This document shows, piece by piece, positions 9,789 to 18,863 of a DNA stretch of 38,593 nucleotides. The first letter of the stretch is position 1; every line of letters starts with the position of its first letter. The notes below the pieces were generated by a model. That model was not told the DNA's origin. It saw nothing but the letters and a program-made list of their open reading frames with translations, and made no database searches. The DNA is taken from NCBI GenBank assembly GCA_012729715.1, contig JAAYCQ010000038.1, forward strand, positions 1-38,593. Reading direction: 5' to 3'. This DNA is from Syntrophomonadaceae bacterium (lineage in GTDB: Bacteria > Bacillota > Syntrophomonadia > Syntrophomonadales > Syntrophomonadaceae). A program made the translations under genes and the position numbers.

Positions 9789-9844
9789 GCTTTATTTAGC
9801 ACCTTCCATTCAAATATATGTCATAAAAACACCGTACATTCAAA

Positions 9845-9882
9845 AATAAGACCCTCTCCCGTAAAAGCCGGGAAAGGGCCTT
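9845..9882 (-). terminator. Rho-independent terminator (second of a tandem pair)
   Basis: Minus strand GGCCCTTTCCCGGCTTTTACGGGAGAGGGTCTTATTTTTG; ~10-bp stem with one mismatch and U-rich tail. Confidence 0.7.
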
Positions 9883-9912
9883 AAAAAACAAAACTCCGGG
9901 AAAATCCCGGAG
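9881..9912 (-). terminator. Rho-independent terminator (first of a tandem pair)
   Basis: Minus strand CTCCGGGATTTTCCCGGAG followed by TTTTGTTTTTT; perfect 8-bp stem. Confidence 0.85.
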
Positions 9913-9956
9913 GCTATTAAGAGAATAGACAGGAAAATAGACGCGGACATGTAGAG

Positions 9957-10073
9957 TTAGTAAAAGGATACAGCCACAATTCCCACCAGAAATGATAAAA
10001 TAACTACCCCTACTATAATTATGACCGCCGTTTTTTGTTTTTTATTTTGCATGCCTCTATTCATAAAACTCAT
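9957..10073 (-). CDS. Small single-TM peptide (38 aa)
   Basis: Manual translation MSFMNRGMQNKKQKTAVIIIVGVVILSFLVGIVAVSFY*; SD AGGGGTGAAGG before ATG; followed by tandem terminators. Below the ORF-track length cutoff. Confidence 0.65.
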   Translation of the reverse strand: MSFMNRGMQNKKQKTAVIIIVGVVILSFLVGIVAVSFY

Positions 10074-10160
10074 AACCTTCACCCCTTTAGAGCCTAATTA
10101 AATTACATTTCTATCATTATCATACATTTAGAGCCGCTAATTCAAGCTTAAAGATAAATT

Positions 10161-10190
10161 AAAAAGCCCGGCAAACGTATTTGTTTGCCG
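10161..10190 (-). terminator. Rho-independent terminator, bidirectional potential
   Basis: CGGCAAACgtatttGTTTGCCG, 8-bp perfect stem; minus-strand tail GGCTTTTTAATTT. Confidence 0.75.
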
Positions 10191-10191
10191 A

Positions 10192-10300
10192 GCCTGTTTT
10201 CGGTTTTAAGTAACCCCCGTACATTGGTTAAATGGTCGCTGCCTTTACTCTACCCATGTCCTGCGGACCGGTTACTCACATTCTTTATACATCCCTTACC
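10192..10300 (-). ncRNA. Candidate structured noncoding RNA between rpsU and its downstream terminator
   Basis: Minus strand GAGTAACCGGTCCGCAGGACATGGGTAGAGTAAAGGCAGCGACCATTTAACCAATGTACGGGGGTTACTT: closing GTAACC/GGTTAC, internal GTCC-GCA-GGAC hairpin, then terminator at 10161-10190. No known class recognised. Confidence 0.35.
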
Positions 10301-10362
10301 ATTATTACAAATTGTTTTACTCAGCTGCTCGGGAAGGTATTTCTGAAAGACTGACCATATAT

Positions 10363-10539
10363 TTAGAATTTCTTTTTCTTACGGGCAGCTTCAGATTTTT
10401 TCTTTCTCCTGATGCTTGGTTTCTCATAATGATCATGTTTTCTAATATCCTGCATAACCCCCGATTTCTGGCAAGAACGTTTAAATCTCTTTAGAGCACT
10501 ATCAAGGGATTCGTTTTTTCCTACTTTTACTTCGCTCAT
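10363..10539 (-). CDS. rpsU: 30S ribosomal protein S21
   Basis: Manual translation [58 protein letters not shown]; missed by the ORF track (58 aa). Confidence 0.97.
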   Translation of the reverse strand: MSEVKVGKNESLDSALKRFKRSCQKSGVMQDIRKHDHYEKPSIRRKKKSEAARKKKKF

Positions 10540-10616
10540 TGTTTCCCTCCCCTCATCCGACTAGGCTGAAATAAATACCCATATATTTTACTATCATGTA
10601 GCCGTTTAAGTCAAGT

Positions 10617-10961
10617 TTAGCCCGGAGGCCAGAGCATTTCTCTGCCACCCAGCAGGTGATAATGCAAGTGCATAACCTCCTGTCCACCCATGGTACCACA
10701 ATTATTAACCAGACGATATCCATCTTTGGCTATTTTTTGCTCCTTGGCTATTTGCGCAGCTATTACTTGAATATGACCCAGAAGCGATTTATCAGTATCA
10801 CCAATGTCGTTGAGGGAAGCAATGTGTTTTTTAGGGATTAAAAGAACGTGCACCGGAGCCGAAGGATTAATGTCCTCAATAGCAATAAGCATTTCATCTT
10901 CGTAAATTACTTTGGATGGTATGTTTTTTGCTGCAATTTTGCAAAACAAGCAATCCGACAT
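10617..10961 (-). CDS. HIT family (Hint-like) nucleotide hydrolase
   Basis: ORF 114 aa; CLFCKI N-terminus and HLHYHLLGG histidine triad. Confidence 0.95.
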   Translation of the reverse strand: MSDCLFCKIAAKNIPSKVIYEDEMLIAIEDINPSAPVHVLLIPKKHIASLNDIGDTDKSLLGHIQVIAAQIAKEQKIAKDGYRLVNNCGTMGGQEVMHLHYHLLGGREMLWPPG

Positions 10962-11238
10962 GCTAATTTAGTCACCCCCTCCGGTAAAATCTCCAGTTGC
11001 ATGGATAGATGTAGCTTGTATTCATTTTATCAAATAATAGGACTAATACCAAACTTCTTTTGTGGGCAAATTGCGATTGGATGATAAAGGATGCTTGAAT
11101 GATTCTTACATATTTCCTACCCAACAGCCTAACATAACCGTTTTTTTTACATGTAACATTTTTTTCTTATCTTATTATAACGAACGGTACATTATAATGA
11201 GGTTGAGCTTATAATACACTGCTCCAGAACAATGTAAG

Positions 11239-11254
11239 AATTTCTTAAGAAATT
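11239..11254. promoter_or_regulatory. Perfect 16-bp palindrome upstream of the two-component operon (candidate operator)
   Basis: AATTTCTTAAGAAATT. Confidence 0.4.
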
Positions 11255-11338
11255 TATCCGGTTTTTTGTTAGCCTTGCCCATTAAGGTATAGCTAGGTTC
11301 TTGGGTTTACGATTTATTGAATGAAGGGTGGTGATACT

Positions 11339-12040
11339 GTGGAAAAACAACGGGTCCTGGTGGTCGATGATGACCGGGAAATTGTTAACGCCATCGCTAT
11401 CAACCTCCGGAATGAGGGTTATGAGGTAATAAAGGCCTATGATGGATTACAAGCCCTCGATATTATCAGCACCCAGAACATACAGTTGATTATCCTGGAT
11501 GTGATGATGCCAAAACTGGATGGGCTATCTGCAACCCTGAAGATTCGTGAAGAGAAAAACATTCCTATAATCATTTTATCGGCCAAATCCGAAGATACAG
11601 ATAAAATACTGGGGCTTTCCATGGGCGCTGATGATTATGTTACCAAGCCTTTCAATACCATGGAGCTTATGGCTCGGGTCAAGTCGCAGTTAAGGCGCTA
11701 TCTGCGCCTGGGGGATGTCAATGTCACTAACAAGGCCAACCTCCTGCAATCGGGCGGACTGTGTTTTGACCTGGAAAATCATACCCTGACGGTTGATGGC
11801 GAACCAGTTAGATTGACCGCCACGGAAACGAAGATTGTGGAGCTATTAATGCGTTTTCCCGGGCGCATCTTCCCGGCTGAGGAAATTTACCAGCGGGTCT
11901 GGGAAGAACCGGCCTACAAGGTGGAAAACACCGTTATGGTACATATTCGCCGTATCCGGGAGAAAATCGAAATAAACCCGAAAGAGCCTAAATACTTAAA
12001 GGTGGTATGGGGCATTGGATACAAAATTGAAAAAATCTAA
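11339..12040 (+). CDS. OmpR/PhoB-family response regulator
   Basis: Receiver domain (VLVVDDDREIV, ILDVMMP, KPF) and winged-helix C-terminus (VMVHIRRIREKIE...YLKVVWGIGYKIE); GTG start at VEKQRVLVV assumed. Confidence 0.95.
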   Translation: MEKQRVLVVDDDREIVNAIAINLRNEGYEVIKAYDGLQALDIISTQNIQLIILDVMMPKLDGLSATLKIREEKNIPIIILSAKSEDTDKILGLSMGADDYVTKPFNTMELMARVKSQLRRYLRLGDVNVTNKANLLQSGGLCFDLENHTLTVDGEPVRLTATETKIVELLMRFPGRIFPAEEIYQRVWEEPAYKVENTVMVHIRRIREKIEINPKEPKYLKVVWGIGYKIEKI

Positions 12041-14063
12041 ACCGTTTACAGCCTGGCTGTGCTTTTTTCTGGCCGTTAGTATTATGATCGGCCTGCTAAT
12101 TACTGTTTTCGCTGGGTTAGGGTACTCAGGAGGAAATTGGGAGGTCTTGAAGGCTCCTTTTACTGATTATAAAAACAGCACTGCCTTCAAGCAGCGGACA
12201 GCTGACTATTATGGGCGGCTCTTCTCTTTGGTAGCCGATCCTTCAACTTATGATGCCGGCTACATAGAAACAACTAAAAGATTCCTGGATAATGAGGGAG
12301 AAAACCTGAAGTATTATGCAGTTAACAAAAATAACAACTTTCTAGTACAGAATATCACGCCGAAGCCGTCTTCTCTTTCTGATTCAGGAAAGACACCGGC
12401 CTTACCTGCCGGATATAGCTACTGCTGGTATTTTGATGGGGAAAAGCTGCGGGTGATTGACCATGGTGAACCAATTGATATACAGAGACGGGACAGCAGC
12501 TATCAGGGAATATTTCATGGTTATAAGTACAACATTACTCCCATCTATTTGTCTAATATCCAGGTCATGCTGGCAGTCAAGGATAACCTGGTGGAAAACC
12601 CGTACGCTCATTCCAAATATTATGGCGATCAACAGTTCCTGTCTATCATCGGCTGGATTTATACAGGCCTCCTGGTGTTGGGATTGTTGTTGCTGGTCTT
12701 TGCAATAATCAATCGTCCATCCAAGCGCGAATTTGACCGTAAGCTGGCCTCCTGGATGGGTCAGATGTGGATGGAAGTTAAGCTAGTTTTTTCCCTCCTG
12801 GTTCTAATGTTTTTTGGGGGAGTTGCCTATTCTTATTATCCAGGTTGGGACGATCCAGTCCTGGTAGACATATTGCTTAACGCTACCTTAACCAGTTGTA
12901 TGATAATTGCTTGCTTCTGGTGGTTTTACCTTATACTCATTGACCTGATTGTCCACGGCAAAGGCTTTTTTACCCACAACGCGATTAACTCCCTTTTAAC
13001 CGGGTACAAAAAATACGAAAAAAGGTATCCCTGGCAAAAGTTGATGCTGAAACGAGCCTATATGCTGGTGGCAGCCGAAGCGGTTCTGGCTATAATATCG
13101 GTTATCTTTGTATTGACAGCCCTCGGTTCCGGTGGGTCGGCTTTATTGCTGGCTTTCCTGATAGCCGGTGCCGGCATATACCTTATTTACCGGTATCTAA
13201 AGCGCTACGAAGAAACCATAAGCGATCTAGGTAACCTTATGGATCATATTGAGCTTATCAAAAATGGTGATATGGGCACCAAGTTAGAAGTTGCAGAAGA
13301 TGCCGACATTTACCCTGCCGTACAAAACCTCAACTACATTCAGGAAGGTATGGGCATTGCCGTAGCCGAGAAGATGAAATCCGAACGCATGAAAATTGAT
13401 CTTATTACCAATGTATCACATGATTTAAAAACCCCGCTGACATCTATTATCAGCTATGTTGATCTGCTGAACAAAGAAGACGGTCTGCCCGAACATGTAA
13501 ACGATTACATTAAAATTCTGGCCCAAAAGTCGGAGCACTTGAAGAACCTGATTCAGGATTTATTCGATTTGTCCAAGGCCAGCAGTAACAACCTGCCGTT
13601 GGATATGGAGACAATCGATTTAGCCCGTCTGGCTAAACAGGCCTTGGCGGACATGGAAGAGCCGATTGCTGCCTCTGGTCTCACTTTCCGGATTAATATT
13701 CCTGATGAACCCATATACATCATAAGTGATGGCAAAAAATTATATCGGGTCCTGGAAAACCTGATTATGAATACCCTAAAGTATTCTCTTTCAGGCTCAC
13801 GAGTATTTGTTGATTTAACCGTGGACAGTAAAGAAGTACTGGCCACCATCAAAAATACGGCCAACTACGAAATGACCTTCGATGAAGATGAAATACTGCA
13901 GCGCTTTGTGCGTGGAGACAAATCTCGAAGCAGCGAAGGATCCGGACTGGGACTGTCCATTGCCCAAACCTTCACCGAGGTTTGCGGTGGCAAGTTTTCT
14001 GTAAAAATCGATGGCGATTTGTTTAAAGTTGAACTGCGGTTTGAAACAGGGTCTGAAAGTTAG
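12015..14063 (+). CDS. Membrane sensor histidine kinase
   Basis: ORF 682 aa, TTG start overlapping the regulator by 26 nt; several TM segments, H-box NVSHDLKTPLTSIISY, N-box, G-box GSGLGLSIAQ. Confidence 0.93.
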   Translation: MDTKLKKSKPFTAWLCFFLAVSIMIGLLITVFAGLGYSGGNWEVLKAPFTDYKNSTAFKQRTADYYGRLFSLVADPSTYDAGYIETTKRFLDNEGENLKYYAVNKNNNFLVQNITPKPSSLSDSGKTPALPAGYSYCWYFDGEKLRVIDHGEPIDIQRRDSSYQGIFHGYKYNITPIYLSNIQVMLAVKDNLVENPYAHSKYYGDQQFLSIIGWIYTGLLVLGLLLLVFAIINRPSKREFDRKLASWMGQMWMEVKLVFSLLVLMFFGGVAYSYYPGWDDPVLVDILLNATLTSCMIIACFWWFYLILIDLIVHGKGFFTHNAINSLLTGYKKYEKRYPWQKLMLKRAYMLVAAEAVLAIISVIFVLTALGSGGSALLLAFLIAGAGIYLIYRYLKRYEETISDLGNLMDHIELIKNGDMGTKLEVAEDADIYPAVQNLNYIQEGMGIAVAEKMKSERMKIDLITNVSHDLKTPLTSIISYVDLLNKEDGLPEHVNDYIKILAQKSEHLKNLIQDLFDLSKASSNNLPLDMETIDLARLAKQALADMEEPIAASGLTFRINIPDEPIYIISDGKKLYRVLENLIMNTLKYSLSGSRVFVDLTVDSKEVLATIKNTANYEMTFDEDEILQRFVRGDKSRSSEGSGLGLSIAQTFTEVCGGKFSVKIDGDLFKVELRFETGSES

Positions 14064-14653
14064 ACGTTCGTTGTTTGAACCCGACCGATTTTGCCGTAGG
14101 TTTTGCTAACATCCTTAACTGTCATGTTAACTCTACTGCCCAACAGAGGTTTTAACTCGACCAATTCCCTACGGGGAATGATAACGGTAATAACTAACCG
14201 GTCGTTTCCGTTAATTCCGTAACCCTTAAAGGTGGTCACGGAATAACCCAGAGTACGAAGTTGATCGGCCAACTTTATCCCCTCTTGCCAATGCTTGTGA
14301 ATGCTGACCTCCAGGGTACCCAGAGCCAGTTTGTTCTCGATTAGACTTCCCAGGTAGACCCCGCCTAACCTACCGGCAGCAAAGAATACCAGGAATACCA
14401 GGCTGGAAGAAGTAGCCAGGCATTTAAAAGCCAGAGCAAATATCATGGCATCTATAAAAGTGGTCACGTAAACCAGCTTCATAACCCTCTTGGTTAGAAG
14501 TATGGTTTTCAAATTACCCAGCGTGGTACTCAGCAGATTCAATCCAAAAATAGCCACCAGGTTTAAGATTTCTATCTGGTAAACCCCAATCATGCTAAAT
14601 AAAACAGTTACAGGTGTTATCAGGTTTTGCCATAGAGCATTAATGTAAATCAT
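14060..14653 (-). CDS. UPF0316 / DUF2179-type membrane protein
   Basis: Start reset to MIYINALWQ with SD GGAGGTGA; N-terminal TM helices plus C-terminal DUF2179-like domain (GYSVTTFKGYGINGNDRLVITVIIPRRE). Confidence 0.8.
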   Translation of the reverse strand: MIYINALWQNLITPVTVLFSMIGVYQIEILNLVAIFGLNLLSTTLGNLKTILLTKRVMKLVYVTTFIDAMIFALAFKCLATSSSLVFLVFFAAGRLGGVYLGSLIENKLALGTLEVSIHKHWQEGIKLADQLRTLGYSVTTFKGYGINGNDRLVITVIIPRRELVELKPLLGSRVNMTVKDVSKTYGKIGRVQTTNV

Positions 14654-14683
14654 ATATATTTCACCTCCAAATCCGCAAATCAA

Positions 14684-14717
14684 AAGCCAGGTACGTTAAA
14701 AAAGCAGTACCTGGCTT
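14684..14717 (-). terminator. Terminator-like hairpin in the leader of the UPF0316 gene
   Basis: AAGCCAGGTAC-12 nt-GTACCTGGCTT, perfect 11-bp stem; minus-strand tail TTTTGATTT, 31 nt upstream of the ATG at 14653. Confidence 0.6.
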
Positions 14718-14725
14718 ATTATCTT

Positions 14726-14805
14726 AATACTAAAGTTAAAGAAAACTTTGGGTATTGATGCCCCTTTCTGCATTATTAATAGTTAGACGTCTAATTGTAA
14801 CTATT
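14726..14805 (-). promoter_or_regulatory. Structured 5' leader: two additional hairpins upstream of the terminator-like stem
   Basis: AATACyyAAAGTT/AACTTT..GTATT (14726-14756) and AATAGTTA/TAACTATT (14778-14805), the latter containing the palindrome TTAGACGTCTAA (14783-14794). Confidence 0.4.
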
Positions 14806-14928
14806 TGTTCCTTTAGATGAGGTTCTTTATATCTTTTATTTTCCTGGGGATTATCCGTAGAACTTGACCGAATTTTTAAGTAACCTGCCTTCATCCGACC
14901 TGCTGATCCCATGAATCTCCCCGTCCCT

Positions 14929-16428
14929 TTACTTCTTATATGTCCTTATCCCATTAGAATCCATATATATTTTTTTTGCATCCATTAATTTTTGCAGATA
15001 CGGATTGTGATCACCACCGGTATCTTCCAACAATTTCTGCAGATTAAAAAGGTCGTTATAAGTTAAATACGGATAATCCGCGCCTCCGAATTTTCCATTG
15101 GCATAGTAACAATAATACAAGTTTTTATCACTCTTAATCCACGAATTACAGGTATTCTCTATTCCCTTCAACATTTTGTCTCCCAAAAGCGTGAAAGAAG
15201 AATTTCCCGTCGTTTTTCCCAACTTATAGAGAAACCGGATTTCCTCTAGCTGATGGTTCAGAGAACTATGAGGTAATCGATATTTCCCATTTTCATGATA
15301 ATAATCCTGCACCAGCCAACCTTCTTTTCCCCGGGAATCAAGGACAGTGTAATGATGCTTATTTGCAAATTTCATAAAGAAATTCCCATATTTCAGGGCA
15401 TAATCCAAAAACCGTTGTTCATTAAACTTTTCATAGGCCTCAATAAACAAAATCCCTAAATCGGTATTAAATCTACTATCATAGAAATCAGCTTCAATTC
15501 CATAAGCATTATAAAGCCAATTACTCCTGGGCATAGTCTTCATGTAGCCTTTTGCGTCCATATTCTGAGCTTGTATGTAAAGCTGAGCATATCCCAAATC
15601 ATCTGCAGCTTTGCTTCCGCCTGTTAAAATAAAACCTGATACCACATATACCCCAGGATTTTTCCAGTAGGTGTTTTTCTGATAGGGGGAGTAGGTTTTG
15701 GGCATTATATAGTATGAACCATCCATGAGCCATCGGTTATCTTTTGCATAGCTGTACCCTACCCATATTTGCCTCATAGCCCCATAGTTCCAATCCAGCA
15801 AGGGACTATCCGATTCCAAGGCCCAGATCTCACCCCAGGTCCCAGGTTTATTTACAAAACACATCTGCAGTTGGAAACCTTCTGCCGTTTTTGTTACCAT
15901 TATTTCATGGCATAAGTCATTCATAGCCTTTACTACACCGCAGCCCAAATCCTTGTAGATAAAAGGCTGATTTAATAATATGTGCCTGTTGCCTATAGTT
16001 AAAAACAAATCCGTAACCGGGAGTCTTCCTTCGGTAAGTTCTTGTTCCTCTATCCATTTACCCATTTTTTCATTATAGTATGTAAGGGTTCCGTTTACCC
16101 CTTTGTAGGAGATTATATAAATAAGGTTTTCTCCCCCGTGTTCAAAAGTAATTTTGTCATGCCAATATAAATCCCCGTTGTTAAACTGAAATTCTCTGCT
16201 CTCTATTGTCGAATTATTCCAGTGCTGTTTTTCCCGTTTAACCGTCGCCAATTCCAATTGGAGAACGGTATGAGGGTTCTTTACTCTTTTTTGTATGTAA
16301 GCTTCTCGTTGTTGTTGAGGAGAAACAGCAACACCAAATGCTTCTGCCGTTTGAAGCTGCAGAGTAATTGCTCCTATTAATCCGGCAATAATAAAAATCG
16401 TGATTACTTTAATAAACTTCTTTCTCAT
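14929..16428 (-). CDS. Secreted or anchored D-glucuronyl C5-epimerase-like protein
   Basis: ORF 499 aa; N-terminal signal/TM; alpha/alpha-toroid-like C-terminal half (NAYGIEADFYDSRFNTDLGILFIEAYEKFNEQRFLDYALKYGNFFMKFA); family assignment by resemblance only. Confidence 0.55.
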   Translation of the reverse strand: MRKKFIKVITIFIIAGLIGAITLQLQTAEAFGVAVSPQQQREAYIQKRVKNPHTVLQLELATVKREKQHWNNSTIESREFQFNNGDLYWHDKITFEHGGENLIYIISYKGVNGTLTYYNEKMGKWIEEQELTEGRLPVTDLFLTIGNRHILLNQPFIYKDLGCGVVKAMNDLCHEIMVTKTAEGFQLQMCFVNKPGTWGEIWALESDSPLLDWNYGAMRQIWVGYSYAKDNRWLMDGSYYIMPKTYSPYQKNTYWKNPGVYVVSGFILTGGSKAADDLGYAQLYIQAQNMDAKGYMKTMPRSNWLYNAYGIEADFYDSRFNTDLGILFIEAYEKFNEQRFLDYALKYGNFFMKFANKHHYTVLDSRGKEGWLVQDYYHENGKYRLPHSSLNHQLEEIRFLYKLGKTTGNSSFTLLGDKMLKGIENTCNSWIKSDKNLYYCYYANGKFGGADYPYLTYNDLFNLQKLLEDTGGDHNPYLQKLMDAKKIYMDSNGIRTYKK

Positions 16429-17744
16429 TTTTCTCCCACCACTTTCCCTAAACTGCCCTCAACCCGACCTTCGTTAATCCCCTCCACTCTAATCTGGACG
16501 ATTTCGCCGCACAGGTCGTGGGGAGACTGGAACCTGACTTCGATATAGTTGTCACTGAGGCCAGTGTAATCTTGCTCTCCGGTTTTCTTTTCGACCAGCA
16601 GGGTAAGTTCCTGCCCTATCTGGCTGGCAATGAACTCATCATGTTTTCTCTGAGCAAGGTTTAGAAGTTTCTGGCTGCGGGCCTGTTTTTCCTGTGGTGG
16701 TACCTGCGGTGTCATAGAAGCAGCTCTGGTGCCGGGGCGTCTGGAATAAGGGAAAACATGCAAATCCATAAAGGGTAGGCTATCTATGAGGTCGTAGGTA
16801 TCCTGAAAATCTTTTTCATATTCCCCAGGGAAACCTACCATAATATCTGTGGTCAGGGCTACACCGGGAATACGAGCGGCAATTCCCTGCAGTAGGTCAT
16901 AATAATATTCCCGGCTGTAACGCCGGTTCATAGCTTTAAGTATGTCGTTGCTGCCGCTCTGCAGGGGTATGTGAAAATGGCGGCACATCCTGGTAGAGTT
17001 ATCGGCTATAAAATTTATAAGTTCCTGACTGACTTCCAGGGGTTCCAACGAGCTCAAGCGCAGGCGATAATCGCCTCCTATTTCAGTCAGGATTTTATCC
17101 AGGAGCCGAAATAGGTCCCAATTATCCAGGTCTTTGCCGTAAAAACCGCTATGGATGCCAGTTAATACTATTTCCCGATAACCCAGGGAAAGCAGCTGTT
17201 CTATTTCCTGCATGACATGTTCCGGCAACTTGCTGCGTACAGGGCCGCGGGCGCGGGGTACAATGCAATAGGAACAGCCGCTCTCGCAACCATCCTGAAT
17301 CTTTACAAAAGCCCGGGTACGTTTATGCTGCTGGGAGTATAATACGGGCCTTAATCTTCTATCCTTATCTGGTAAATGCTCTATTACTATCGGTTTTGGC
17401 TGCTCTGGGTCCAGTTCTTCAATAATGCCAGCAATATTTTCTTTATCCAGGTTGCTAACTATAAGGTCAATTCCTTCAATACCGGCCAGTTCTTTAGCGG
17501 CAACCTGAACCATACAGCCGGTAACCGCTACCAGAGCACGTGGATGGCGGGCTGCCCGCCGTATAATGGCCCTGGATTTACGGTCACTAACATGGGTGAC
17601 GGTACAGGTATTTATGAGATAAACATCAGCTTCGTCAGTAAAATCAACTATTTCATAACCCCGATGGATAAATTCTTCTTTTAATTGTTCCGTTTCCACC
17701 TGGTTGACCTTGCACCCCAGGGTGTAAAAGGCGATTTTTTTCAA
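16425..17744 (-). CDS. mtaB: tRNA (N6-threonylcarbamoyladenosine) methylthiotransferase MtaB
   Basis: ORF 439 aa; FYTLGCKVNQVETEQL, radical-SAM CESGCSYC, VGFPGEYEKDF, TRAM domain. Confidence 0.95.
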   Translation of the reverse strand: MKKIAFYTLGCKVNQVETEQLKEEFIHRGYEIVDFTDEADVYLINTCTVTHVSDRKSRAIIRRAARHPRALVAVTGCMVQVAAKELAGIEGIDLIVSNLDKENIAGIIEELDPEQPKPIVIEHLPDKDRRLRPVLYSQQHKRTRAFVKIQDGCESGCSYCIVPRARGPVRSKLPEHVMQEIEQLLSLGYREIVLTGIHSGFYGKDLDNWDLFRLLDKILTEIGGDYRLRLSSLEPLEVSQELINFIADNSTRMCRHFHIPLQSGSNDILKAMNRRYSREYYYDLLQGIAARIPGVALTTDIMVGFPGEYEKDFQDTYDLIDSLPFMDLHVFPYSRRPGTRAASMTPQVPPQEKQARSQKLLNLAQRKHDEFIASQIGQELTLLVEKKTGEQDYTGLSDNYIEVRFQSPHDLCGEIVQIRVEGINEGRVEGSLGKVVGEK

Positions 17745-17831
17745 ATATTATTTACTCCTTTCGGAAGCAAGAATACCATCAAAATAGTGTTGTTAGAGAG
17801 CCTGGACAGTATGAAAAAATAATAGGCCCGG

Positions 17832-18716
17832 TTAAAGTCGAGATTTTACATTTTTGACTAGTTGATAAACGGAACCCATCATCAAATCCTGAGGATAGTA
17901 AGACATCGCTCCCTTTATATAGGTATTATAAAGTTCTATAGTGATGGATTCGTCACTCTGCCCCCTATTAAGTTTTTCCTTTATTAAATCAAAAGCTTGT
18001 ACTGCCGCGTCTAAAGCCCCAGAGTAGAACTGCTGCACCTGTTGAGCGCCGACTGACACGTCCCCATGGCCAACCCCCAGCACTTCTGTGGGATACTGCC
18101 TTAATCTCTTAATCGTATCCCGGTAAATATCATAATCCTGGAAGAAAACCGGAGACATTATACCACTGGGGGCCTGGTAACCACCAGCATCAGAAATAAA
18201 CATGGCTTGATCGCTGGGCAGATAGGCCGCCAGAGAGCAGGCACTATGCCCAGGAGCCTCAATAATCTCGAGCTTTAGCTCGTCATCTACAATAATAGTA
18301 TCCCCTTCACCAAGGGTAAAGTCTACCTTAACCCGGTCTATCTCAAGCGGTCCCGAAATAGTTGGCAATAGCTGTTTTTCATTATAAGCATCGATAATAA
18401 AGGCATCGGCCCTCTGCAAAATCGGTTTTAACTTTTCATGTGACAACATTTTATGGGTAACAGGACTAGCTGCCACCTGAGCTGCCGGGAAAAGGTCTTT
18501 TAACATTGGAATGCCGCATACATGGTCAAAATGAGAATGCATGACCAGAATGTGTTTTATATCCGGCTTATTTTCAAGGTCTGACCATTGCCGGGCAAAT
18601 ATGCTTACCCCTACACTTGTACCACATTCTATAAGGGTCGCCTCTTTTTGCCCCACAATGAAGTAATTAAAATTACCATTACCCAGAACCATTACATTAT
18701 CTGTCAGCCTTGTCAT
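17832..18716 (-). CDS. Metallo-beta-lactamase fold hydrolase
   Basis: ORF 294 aa; HSHFDH, APGHSACS, GHGD motifs. Confidence 0.93.
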   Translation of the reverse strand: MTRLTDNVMVLGNGNFNYFIVGQKEATLIECGTSVGVSIFARQWSDLENKPDIKHILVMHSHFDHVCGIPMLKDLFPAAQVAASPVTHKMLSHEKLKPILQRADAFIIDAYNEKQLLPTISGPLEIDRVKVDFTLGEGDTIIVDDELKLEIIEAPGHSACSLAAYLPSDQAMFISDAGGYQAPSGIMSPVFFQDYDIYRDTIKRLRQYPTEVLGVGHGDVSVGAQQVQQFYSGALDAAVQAFDLIKEKLNRGQSDESITIELYNTYIKGAMSYYPQDLMMGSVYQLVKNVKSRL

Positions 18717-18863
18717 TATACTCCCCCCAATATCTTAATTAACCCTTCATCTCTGGTCGACTTAGCCTGGTTTAACACTTCTTTATACTTTTGTAATAAA
18801 TAAATCGGATAATTTGCAGGGTTTTTTATGTTCCTATCGTTATTATTAATGTATGGGAAGGAG

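Noticed and set aside
10192-10300. tmRNA, 6S, SRP RNA or a THF/ZTP/ykkC-class riboswitch
   Set aside because: Partial resemblance only (e.g. GGGTAGAGTAAA), but none of the conserved cores I know are present; left as unclassified.
10312-10494. Plus-strand 60-aa ORF in the ORF track
   Set aside because: Antisense to rpsU, which translates to a clear S21 protein on the minus strand.
11339-14063. VanRS-type glycopeptide resistance two-component system
   Set aside because: General OmpR/HK architecture only; no vanHAX-like genes nearby.
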